DNA of 21,149 nt. Source: DATHWB01 sp035544575. GTDB taxonomy: Bacteria; Actinomycetota; Acidimicrobiia; Spongiisociales; ZC4RG35. The position numbers and the translations under genes are program-made. Where the stretch lies: NCBI GenBank assembly GCA_035544575.1, contig DATKEC010000092.1, positions 1 through 21,149 of the forward strand. Reading direction: 5' to 3'. Below, one piece after another: positions 6,753-13,029 of this stretch; the stretch's first letter is position 1, and every line of letters begins with the position of its first letter. Under the pieces are notes generated by a model. The model was not told the DNA's origin. It did no database searches and saw only the letters and a list, made by a program, of their open reading frames with translations.

Positions 6753-7655
6753 TCAGTCGAGACCGAACGGATCGTCCGGGTCGCTGCCTCCCTCGGGTCG
6801 GCGCGGGATCTCGAGATTGTCCGATTGCCGGCTGAGCATCTCCAAGTCGAAGCCCTCGAAACGAACTCGGAGGTCGAAGTACACCGCCACTGCAACGGCC
6901 GCCAGGAATGGCACGGTCACGATGCTCGCCACGGAGCCCGCGAGGACCGACGCACTGAACACGCCCCCATCGAGGGTGCCGGTCTCGGCGGCATCCATCG
7001 CCGCCGGAACGGCGACGACCAGACCGACCACCAGGCCGAGCAGTTGGACGACGACCTGGGAGATGATCCATGCGAGGACACCCACGCCGAGCACCGGCCA
7101 GAACCGTTGCTTGACCAGCTGAAAAGACCGCGAGAGTGCCGCCAGCGGGCCTGTACCTTCGACGAGGAGGGCGGGGATGGCGACATACCACGACGTCCAC
7201 AGCCAGATTCCCGGGACCAGGCAGAAGACCAGACCGATGCCGCTCCCGATCGCAGACATCAGCGCGGTGCCGAGAATGAGGAGAGACTTGTCGATACCGA
7301 AACGCACCGACTCCTGCCACGTCTGATCGATGCCCTGGTAGGCGCCCGCGAAGAGTTTGATCGAGGCGCCCTGGACGAAGAGGGTTCCGATGAGAGAGAT
7401 CATCGACAGCATCAGTGTGCCGCCGAGGAAGGCGGTGAAGCCGGCCGGCAGCTCTCCGGCTGCCAGTGCATCCGGATCGAAGAGGTCGATCGAGTCGAGA
7501 CCTGATCCCGCAGACACGAAGAGCTGGATGATCCCGATCGGGATGAACACCACGGCCGCGATGATCAACAACTTGCGGATGTGGGAGGTGTAGAGCTTGA
7601 ACGCGACGTCCAGGATCTCACCGACGGTGCGGGGTCTCAACTCCATCGAATGCAT
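6753..7655 (-). CDS. Multi-pass membrane protein, glycerophosphodiesterase-membrane-domain-like
   Basis: First gene of the five-gene minus-strand operon, 300 residues. It starts MHSMELRPRTVGEILDVAFK, the form common in actinobacterial proteins annotated as glycerophosphoryl diester phosphodiesterase membrane domain. Hydrophobic segments lie at about 29-48, 83-106, 134-157, 159-174, 197-238 and 254-280. The motif PALLVEGTGPLAALSRSFQLV (170-190) and the end VYFDLRVRFEGFDLE (278-292) are also family-like. No catalytic phosphodiesterase domain is present, so no enzymatic role is claimed. The ATG at 7655 was chosen; an ATG three codons later (7646) is possible. The frame stays open far upstream, into hrpA, but there it is a shadow. 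A TAGGTT box 7 nt before the ATG suggests a leaderless start. Confidence 0.82.
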   Translation of the reverse strand: MHSMELRPRTVGEILDVAFKLYTSHIRKLLIIAAVVFIPIGIIQLFVSAGSGLDSIDLFDPDALAAGELPAGFTAFLGGTLMLSMISLIGTLFVQGASIKLFAGAYQGIDQTWQESVRFGIDKSLLILGTALMSAIGSGIGLVFCLVPGIWLWTSWYVAIPALLVEGTGPLAALSRSFQLVKQRFWPVLGVGVLAWIISQVVVQLLGLVVGLVVAVPAAMDAAETGTLDGGVFSASVLAGSVASIVTVPFLAAVAVAVYFDLRVRFEGFDLEMLSRQSDNLEIPRRPEGGSDPDDPFGLD

Positions 7656-7662
7656 CGCCCAG

Positions 7663-7668
7663 AACCTA
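7663..7668 (-). promoter_or_regulatory. Candidate -10 box of the MoxR/DUF58 operon
   Basis: TAGGTT on the minus strand, 7 nt before the ATG at 7655, matches TANNNT. No Shine-Dalgarno is seen, as expected for a leaderless mRNA. The inverted repeat at 7668-7726 touches this box, so a repressor bound there could block transcription. No convincing -35 was found. Confidence 0.35.
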
Positions 7669-7726
7669 GTGGTGTGTCGCTCGAGTAGGGCCGGGGAGAC
7701 CGCCTCATCAGTCGAGCGGCACCACT
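7668..7726. repeat. Interrupted inverted repeat in the divergent intergenic region
   Basis: Left arm 7668-7684 reads AGTGGTG, TGT, CGCTCGA. Right arm 7712-7726 is the reverse complement of AGTGGTG, C, CGCTCGA. Fourteen bases pair, with an asymmetric 3:1 interruption and 27 nt between the arms. It sits between two divergent genes and touches the candidate -10 of the membrane-protein operon, so it could be a two-site operator or an RNA hairpin. The function is inference. Confidence 0.4.
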
Positions 7727-7792
7727 GGCCACCTCGCCGAACGGCACCAGGTGGATCGAGCGGATTTGAGCTGAGACATCGTCGGCGCACGG

Positions 7793-7822
7793 CGATACTG
7801 AGACGATCGATACTGAGGCGAT
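7793..7822 (+). repeat. 15-bp tandem duplication carrying the hrpA ribosome-binding region
   Basis: Unit 1 at 7793-7807 (CGATACTGAGACGAT) and unit 2 at 7808-7822 (CGATACTGAGGCGAT) differ at one base. That change makes GAGG in unit 2, 5 nt before the hrpA ATG, where a Shine-Dalgarno should be. Each unit also carries GATACT, a possible weak -10. The duplication therefore doubles a promoter-like element, and only the second copy has the better ribosome-binding match. Confidence 0.75.
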
Positions 7823-7823
7823 C

Positions 7824-10800
7824 ATGGGTGTTTCTGAGCTGCGCAGGCGCGCGGAGACGCTGACGATCACAGACCGCAGACGCATCGAGGGACGTCTGCA
7901 GGGTGCGGCCCGTATCGGTGTGCGGTCGAGACGGGAGTCGGCATTGAGCGCGATCGAAGCCGACCTCGTCGACTCCGAGGCCCGGATCGCCACGCGCCGC
8001 GCCGCAGTGCCGGCAACGATCGGATACCCCGAGGAGCTGCCGATCACGGACAGTCGTGACCACCTGCTGCGAGCGATCCTGGACAACCAGATCGTGATCG
8101 TGGCAGGAGAGACCGGTTCGGGAAAGAGCACCCAGCTGCCCAAGCTCTGTCTCGAACTCGGCAGAGGGGTGAGGGGGTTCATCGGACAGACCCAGCCCCG
8201 CCGCATCGCGGCGAGAACGATCGCGGAAAGGGTTGCAGCCGAGTTGGGCCAGCCGGTCGGCGGCGTTGTGGGTTATGCGATGCGGTTCTCCGACACGGTG
8301 GCTGCTGACACGCTGGTCAAGGTGATGACCGACGGCCTGCTGCTGGCCGAGATCCAGGCCGATCGGCGACTGAACGCCTACGACACGATCATCATCGACG
8401 AGGCCCACGAGCGCAGCCTCAACATCGACTTCCTCCTCGGCTACCTCAAGCGCCTCTGTGCCCAGCGCCAGGACCTGAAGGTGATCGTGACTTCGGCGAC
8501 CATCGACACCGAGCGCTTCTCCGCCCACTTCGATGACGCTCCGGTCGTGGAGGTCTCGGGCCGGACGTACCCGGTCGAGATCCGTCATCTCGAAGCGGTG
8601 GATGGCGACGGCACGCCGCTCGACCAGCCGGATGCAATCGGTGTCGCCGTCCGGGAACTGGCCGCAGTCGGCCGCGGCGACATCCTCGTGTTCTGCTCCG
8701 GTGAGCGCGAGATCCGAGATGCGGCCGAGGTTCTCGGCGACCTGGGTCTTCCCAATACCGAGATCCTGCCGCTGTACGCCCGACTCTCGTCGTCAGAACA
8801 GCACAGGGTCTTTGCTCCGCACCGCGGCCGCAGGATCGTTCTTGCCACCAACGTCGCCGAGACGTCGCTCACCGTTCCCGGTATCCGGTATGTGGTCGAT
8901 CCCGGCACGGCCCGGGTCTCCCGCTACAGCAGGCGCACGAAGGTCCAGAGGCTGCCGATCGAGCCAATCAGCCGGGCGTCGGCGGATCAGCGCGCCGGAC
9001 GGTGCGGGAGGTTGGGACCCGGCATCTGCATCCGGCTGTACTCCGAAGAGGACTACTTGTCCCGCCCCGAGTTCACCGAACCGGAGATCCTGCGCACGAA
9101 TCTGGCGTCGGTGATGCTCCAGATGGCCGCGGCGGGTCTCGGTGACATCGAGTCGTTCCCCTTTCTCGAAGCGCCTGACTCCCGTTCGATTCGCGACGGG
9201 ATGGCGCTGCTCGTCGAGCTGGGCGCAGTGGAGGCCGGGTCCGAGGATCTGCGGCTCACCGCGACCGGAAGAACACTCGCTCGGATTCCGGCCGACCCGC
9301 GCATCGGACGCATGCTGCAAGCGGCCGCCGAGAGCGGGTGCCTTGCCGAGGTGCTCGTCATCGCTGCCGGCCTCTCGATCATCGATCCGCGGGAGCGTCC
9401 CACCGGTGAGGAGGCAAAGGCGGACGCGCTCCATGCGCGTTTCGCCGTGCCGGGCTCAGATCTGCTCGGCTGGCTGGCGTTGTGGAGACACGTTTCCGCG
9501 AAACGACGGTCGTTGTCGTCAAATCAGTTCCGCCGACTGTGCCGAGAAGAGTTCCTGAATCACCGCCGGGTGCGCGAATGGCAGGACATACACAGCCAGT
9601 TGCGTCGGGTGTGCGCCGAGGTGGGACTACGAAGCGCGAGTCGTGACGCCGATGCGGACATGATCCACCGAGCGGTCTTGTCCGGGCTGCTTTCCCAGGT
9701 TGGTCGCAAGGACCCCGACAGCCACGAGTACCGCGGCGCGAGAGGGGCGCGTTTTGCGATCGCCCCTGGGTCCGTGCTCTTCAAGCAGTCGCCGGAGTGG
9801 GTGATGGCCACCGACATCGTGGAAACCACGCGACTGTGGGCCCGGGGTGTCGCCAGAGTTCAACCGGAGTGGATCGAAGCAATGGCGTCCCACCTCGTGT
9901 CGCGGTCCTATTCCGAAGCGTGGTGGGACAGCGCACGCGGGGCGGCGATGGTTCACGAAACGGTCAGCCTCTTCGGTGTCCCGCTCGTTTCCGATCGCGC
10001 GGTGCAATTCGGCCCGCTCGACCCCGCGGCCGCGCGAACGATCTTCATCCGCCACGCCCTCGTCCACGGCGAGTGGGAGAGTCCCCACCCATTTGTCGCA
10101 CACAACGCGGCGACCTTCGCCGAGGTCGAGGATCTCGAAGCCCGGTTCCGCGCGGAACTGCGCAGGGAGGACGACGAGATCGTCGCCATCTTCGACGACA
10201 GGATTCCGGCCGATGTCACCTCGAGCCGTCACTTCGATGCGTGGTGGCGGAAGGTGGTCGGACACGATCCTCACCGCCTCGAGCTCTCGGTCGGCGATGT
10301 CGTCGGGCCCGCCGCCGCACAGCTCGACGCGACGGAGTTCCCCGACGAGTGGCATCACGGCGACGTGGTGGCGCCGATCCATTACACCTACGACCCGGGC
10401 AGCGAGATCGACGGGGTGGTCATCGACGTCCCGGCGACAGGTCTCGACCGGCTGGACCCGGCGGTGTTCGAGTGGCACGTGCCGGGCCATCGCGAGGAAC
10501 TCGTGGTTTCACTGATCAGGTCGCTGCCGAAGTCCATTCGCAAGAAGGTCCTGCCCGTCAAGGACACGGCCGCGGCTGTGCTGGCGGAACCCGCCGCAGG
10601 AGGGCTTCTCGACCACGTGCGGCGACAGCTGTCGCGAATGAGCGGGCTGTCGATCCTCGCCGACGACTTCGACCTCGAGCGCCTCCCGCCCCACCTGAAG
10701 CCGACGTTTCGAATCGTCGCGGACGACGGCGAGATCGTGGCGGCGGGCGGAGATCTGGCGGAGCTGCGGGCGCGCCTGCGCACGGAGCTGCGGGAGACGG

Positions 10801-11684
10801 TTGCGACACGCTCGCATTCGATCGAGAAGGCCGGGCTGGCACGGTGGGACTTCGGGGACCTCCCGAAAGTGATTCGGGTTCCCGGCCCGCACAACTCGGT
10901 TTCTGCGTACCCCGCGCTCGACGATGACGGCGACTCGGTTTCCATCCGGGTGCTCGCCACCGCCGAAGAGCAGGCCGATGCCATGTGGTTCGGGACCCGT
11001 CGCCTGCTGGCGCTGCGGGCAGGCCGCGTGGCCGGGCTGCTGTCTCCGTTGCTCGATCCGCAGTCGAAAGCCGACCTCGGGCTCGGCCCCTATCCCGACC
11101 ATTCGGGTTGGGTGGCTGACTGCCTCGAGTGCGCCGCCGATGCGGTGCTGGCCGAACTGGGCGGCCCCGTGTGGACCCAACAGGAGTTCGAGGCGGTGGC
11201 CAAACGAGCCGACGGGGCGCTTCCCGCAGCCATCGTCGACATCGGCCGCCGTTCCCTGGCGGTCTTCGCCGCCCTACGCGACCTGCAGATCGCCGCCAAC
11301 GCCGCGACCGGGCCTCCGTTCGAGGCGGCGATGGCGGACATCCGGGCTCAGGTGGTCCGGCTCGTGTACCCGGGATTCCTCGCCGCGATCGGGCCACGCC
11401 GGGTGCCTGACGTGGAGCGTTACCTGCGGGCGATGGTCTGGCGACTCGACCGGCTTCCGGAGCGGGCCGAGCGCGATGCCGACCACATGGCGGTGGTCCA
11501 GACCCTCGAGGCCGAACACATCCGACTTATGGATTCGATTCGGGTGACTGCAGAATTGATCGAGGTCGGTTGGATGCTCCAGGAACTGCGGGTGTCGTAT
11601 TTCGCCCAGCCGCTCGGCACGAAGGGAAGCGTGAGCGCCAAGCGCATCGCGGCGGCGCTGCGCGAGGCCGAACTCGGCATCTGA
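7824..11684 (+). CDS. hrpA: ATP-dependent RNA helicase HrpA (DEAH box)
   Basis: Cytosolic DEAH/RHA-type RNA helicase of 1286 residues, close to the about 1300 of Escherichia coli HrpA; the family acts in mRNA processing and on stalled ribosomes. Seen: Walker A GETGSGKST (95-103), QPRRIAA (124-130), DEAH (192-195), SAT (224-226), and motif VI QRAGRCGR (389-396). HA2/winged-helix and OB-fold regions should lie at about 410-700, and the long C-terminus (about 700-1280) corresponds to the DUF3418 region typical of HrpA. The short helicase HrpB lacks this tail. The ATG at 7824 has GAGG 5 nt upstream, inside a 15-bp tandem duplication. The gene is divergent from the MoxR operon, and mutM follows after 46 bp. 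Confidence 0.96.
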   Translation: MGVSELRRRAETLTITDRRRIEGRLQGAARIGVRSRRESALSAIEADLVDSEARIATRRAAVPATIGYPEELPITDSRDHLLRAILDNQIVIVAGETGSGKSTQLPKLCLELGRGVRGFIGQTQPRRIAARTIAERVAAELGQPVGGVVGYAMRFSDTVAADTLVKVMTDGLLLAEIQADRRLNAYDTIIIDEAHERSLNIDFLLGYLKRLCAQRQDLKVIVTSATIDTERFSAHFDDAPVVEVSGRTYPVEIRHLEAVDGDGTPLDQPDAIGVAVRELAAVGRGDILVFCSGEREIRDAAEVLGDLGLPNTEILPLYARLSSSEQHRVFAPHRGRRIVLATNVAETSLTVPGIRYVVDPGTARVSRYSRRTKVQRLPIEPISRASADQRAGRCGRLGPGICIRLYSEEDYLSRPEFTEPEILRTNLASVMLQMAAAGLGDIESFPFLEAPDSRSIRDGMALLVELGAVEAGSEDLRLTATGRTLARIPADPRIGRMLQAAAESGCLAEVLVIAAGLSIIDPRERPTGEEAKADALHARFAVPGSDLLGWLALWRHVSAKRRSLSSNQFRRLCREEFLNHRRVREWQDIHSQLRRVCAEVGLRSASRDADADMIHRAVLSGLLSQVGRKDPDSHEYRGARGARFAIAPGSVLFKQSPEWVMATDIVETTRLWARGVARVQPEWIEAMASHLVSRSYSEAWWDSARGAAMVHETVSLFGVPLVSDRAVQFGPLDPAAARTIFIRHALVHGEWESPHPFVAHNAATFAEVEDLEARFRAELRREDDEIVAIFDDRIPADVTSSRHFDAWWRKVVGHDPHRLELSVGDVVGPAAAQLDATEFPDEWHHGDVVAPIHYTYDPGSEIDGVVIDVPATGLDRLDPAVFEWHVPGHREELVVSLIRSLPKSIRKKVLPVKDTAAAVLAEPAAGGLLDHVRRQLSRMSGLSILADDFDLERLPPHLKPTFRIVADDGEIVAAGGDLAELRARLRTELRETVATRSHSIEKAGLARWDFGDLPKVIRVPGPHNSVSAYPALDDDGDSVSIRVLATAEEQADAMWFGTRRLLALRAGRVAGLLSPLLDPQSKADLGLGPYPDHSGWVADCLECAADAVLAELGGPVWTQQEFEAVAKRADGALPAAIVDIGRRSLAVFAALRDLQIAANAATGPPFEAAMADIRAQVVRLVYPGFLAAIGPRRVPDVERYLRAMVWRLDRLPERAERDADHMAVVQTLEAEHIRLMDSIRVTAELIEVGWMLQELRVSYFAQPLGTKGSVSAKRIAAALREAELGI

Positions 11685-11730
11685 CAGAGCGGATCTTCGT
11701 TTGTCCGGTGGCCGTGTCATGCTTCCCGCC

Positions 11731-12561
11731 GTGCCCGAACTACCCGAAGTCGAGACGACCCGCCGAGCGATCGCGCCAGCCCTCGAAGGTCACCGTGTGG
11801 TCGGTGCGGAAGTGCGTCGGGACAGGATGGCGCGTCGCAATGACCGTCCGGGTGATGTCGCCGAGCGTCTCGTCGGCCGGCGGGTGGGGACGGTGGGACG
11901 GACCGGTAAGTTCATCGTGGCCGAAGTCGAAGGAGACATGCGGTGGGTGATGCACCTGGGGATGTCGGGACGGATGCAACTGGCGCGGTCGGATGCGCCC
12001 ACCGACCCGCACACCAACTTCGTCGCCGTCACCGACGCAGGCGTGGAGTTGCGGTTCGTCGACCCCCGCACGTTCGGTTTCGTCGCGGTCTTCACTCCCG
12101 AGGAGTGGGACGAATCGGGGATGGTCGCCCTCGGTCCTGATGCTCTCGATGCCCTGCCATCGGCGCGAGCGCTGGCGACGCGCCTGGCTGGGCGGACCGC
12201 TCCGATCAAGGCGCTCCTCCTGGATCAGCGAATCCTGGCGGGGATCGGCAACATCTACGCCGACGAGATCCTGCACCGGGCGAAGCTCCACCCCCAACGG
12301 GCGGCGGGGTCGCTGACGGCCGCCGAGGTGGCGGCGCTGCAACGGTCGGTCAAACCGATCCTCTCCGACGGCTTGGCGCACGGCGGAACGAGTCTCGACG
12401 ATCTCGCATATCTGCTTCCTGATGGCCGGGCCGGAACCTACGTCGAACGGCTCGCCGTGTACGGCCGTGCCGGTCAGGCGTGTCGCCGGTGCGGCGCCCA
12501 GATCGAGCGGGTCGTCGTCGCGCAACGTTCGTCGCACTTCTGTCCGAACTGTCAGCGATGA
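11731..12561 (+). CDS. mutM: Formamidopyrimidine-DNA glycosylase (Fpg/MutM)
   Basis: Bifunctional glycosylase/AP lyase that removes 8-oxoguanine and formamidopyrimidines from DNA. The start is set by chemistry: the catalytic N-terminal proline must follow the initiator, so the GTG at 11731 (M-PELPEVET) is used, not the upstream in-frame starts at 11701 or 11719. The product is 276 residues, normal for the family. Pro2 and Glu3 form the active site, and Lys60 in GRTGKF matches the conserved hairpin lysine. The C-terminal zinc finger has two CxxC pairs (CRRC and CPNC), with RSSHFCPNCQR at the very end. No clear Shine-Dalgarno is seen. The stop overlaps the acyP start (ATGA), so the two are translationally coupled. 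Confidence 0.96.
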   Translation: MPELPEVETTRRAIAPALEGHRVVGAEVRRDRMARRNDRPGDVAERLVGRRVGTVGRTGKFIVAEVEGDMRWVMHLGMSGRMQLARSDAPTDPHTNFVAVTDAGVELRFVDPRTFGFVAVFTPEEWDESGMVALGPDALDALPSARALATRLAGRTAPIKALLLDQRILAGIGNIYADEILHRAKLHPQRAAGSLTAAEVAALQRSVKPILSDGLAHGGTSLDDLAYLLPDGRAGTYVERLAVYGRAGQACRRCGAQIERVVVAQRSSHFCPNCQR

Positions 12562-12830
12562 AAGCGGTGCACGCGTTCGTGTCCGGCCGGGTTCAGGGCG
12601 TCTACTACCGCCAGATGACCCGCCAGGAGGCGCGCCGGGCGGGGCTGTGGGGATGGGTGCGGAACCTGCCGGATGGCCGCGTCGAGGTGTGGGCTCAGGG
12701 CGACGAAGCAGCCCTGGACCGCTTCATCGACTGGTTGTGGGAGGGTCCGCCACGCTCGACAGTCACGGGCGTCGAGTCCCAGTCGGTGCCGCTCGACGCC
12801 TCCATCCAGGACTTCCTCGTCATCAACTGA
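12558..12830 (+). CDS. acyP: Acylphosphatase
   Basis: Small cytosolic enzyme (90 residues) that hydrolyses acyl-phosphates; its physiological role in bacteria is uncertain. The signature GRVQGVYYRQM (10-20) gives the phosphate-binding Arg18, and GWVRNLPDGRVE (32-43) gives the catalytic Asn36. The usual GF before the arginine is YY here, a tolerated variation. The ATG at 12558 overlaps the mutM stop (ATGA). Longer in-frame starts lie inside mutM and are not needed. acyP between fpg and smc is a common actinobacterial order. PlsX, encoded upstream in this window, makes acyl-phosphate, but any functional link is speculation. The TGA stop is also the beginning of a 38-bp repeat. Confidence 0.95.
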   Translation: MKAVHAFVSGRVQGVYYRQMTRQEARRAGLWGWVRNLPDGRVEVWAQGDEAALDRFIDWLWEGPPRSTVTGVESQSVPLDASIQDFLVIN

Positions 12831-12865
12831 CACGGTCGGGGAAACGATTGGGCGGCTGCGCCGAC
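12827..12865 (+). repeat. Direct repeat copy 1 (about 38 bp)
   Basis: Starts with CTGACACGGTCG and ends with CGGCTGCGCCGAC. It matches 12953-12990 at all but about four positions, including one single-base gap. It overlaps the last codons and stop of acyP. The right end can fold by itself (CGGC, loop TGC, GCCG). Confidence 0.85.
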
Positions 12866-12877
12866 TGTCTTACTGTT

Positions 12878-12906
12878 CCGCCCGAAACAGCTTCGCTTTC
12901 GGGCGG
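12878..12906. repeat. Stem-loop 1 of the acyP-MFS element
   Basis: A perfect 10-bp inverted repeat: CCGCCCGAAA at 12878-12887 and TTTCGGGCGG at 12897-12906, with a 9-nt loop. No T-run follows, so it is not a classical intrinsic terminator. It could still act as a GC-rich terminator or an mRNA 3' end stabiliser for mutM-acyP. Confidence 0.75.
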
Positions 12907-12953
12907 GAAGCCGGCGGATGGGGCTCGCGAGCTCGCCCAATCCGCACGGCTTC
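12907..12953. repeat. Stem-loop 2 of the acyP-MFS element
   Basis: Starts at the base after stem-loop 1. Left arm 12907-12924 begins GAAGCCG and continues GCGGATGGGGC. Right arm 12935-12953 reads GCCCAATCCGC, a bulged A, then CGGCTTC. Seventeen pairs form, with one mismatch and one bulge around a 10-nt loop. The loop flank contains the palindrome CTCGCGAG. It ends where direct repeat copy 2 begins. Confidence 0.8.
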
Positions 12954-12990
12954 TGACACGGTCGAGGAAACGGTTGACGGCTGCGCCGAC
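12953..12990 (+). repeat. Direct repeat copy 2 (about 38 bp)
   Basis: Second copy of the repeat at 12827-12865, again CTGACACGGTCG to CGGCTGCGCCGAC. The two copies start 126 bp apart and bracket the two stem-loops. It contains TTGACG at 12974-12979, but no suitably spaced -10 follows. Confidence 0.85.
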
Positions 12991-13016
12991 ACCGGCGGTG
13001 CACTCCGAACGGTGGA

Positions 13017-13022
13017 TAACGT
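13017..13022 (+). promoter_or_regulatory. Candidate -10 box of the MFS gene
   Basis: TAACGT lies 7 nt before the ATG at 13030 and matches TANNNT. A leaderless mRNA would result. Only a G-rich GGCGGGG lies directly before the start, too close for a normal Shine-Dalgarno. Confidence 0.35.
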
Positions 13023-13029
13023 GGCGGGG

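Noticed and set aside
7656..8588. Upstream extension of the membrane-protein frame into hrpA
   Set aside because: It is antisense to clear helicase sequence and has no family similarity; ATG 7655 begins the recognisable protein.
12974..12979. TTGACG as a -35 box for the MFS gene
   Set aside because: The only -10-like box (13017-13022) is 37 nt away, too far for a normal promoter.
12827..12990. CRISPR array or integron attC site
   Set aside because: Only two repeat copies with a structured, not unique, spacer; no cas or integrase gene and no attC core motifs.
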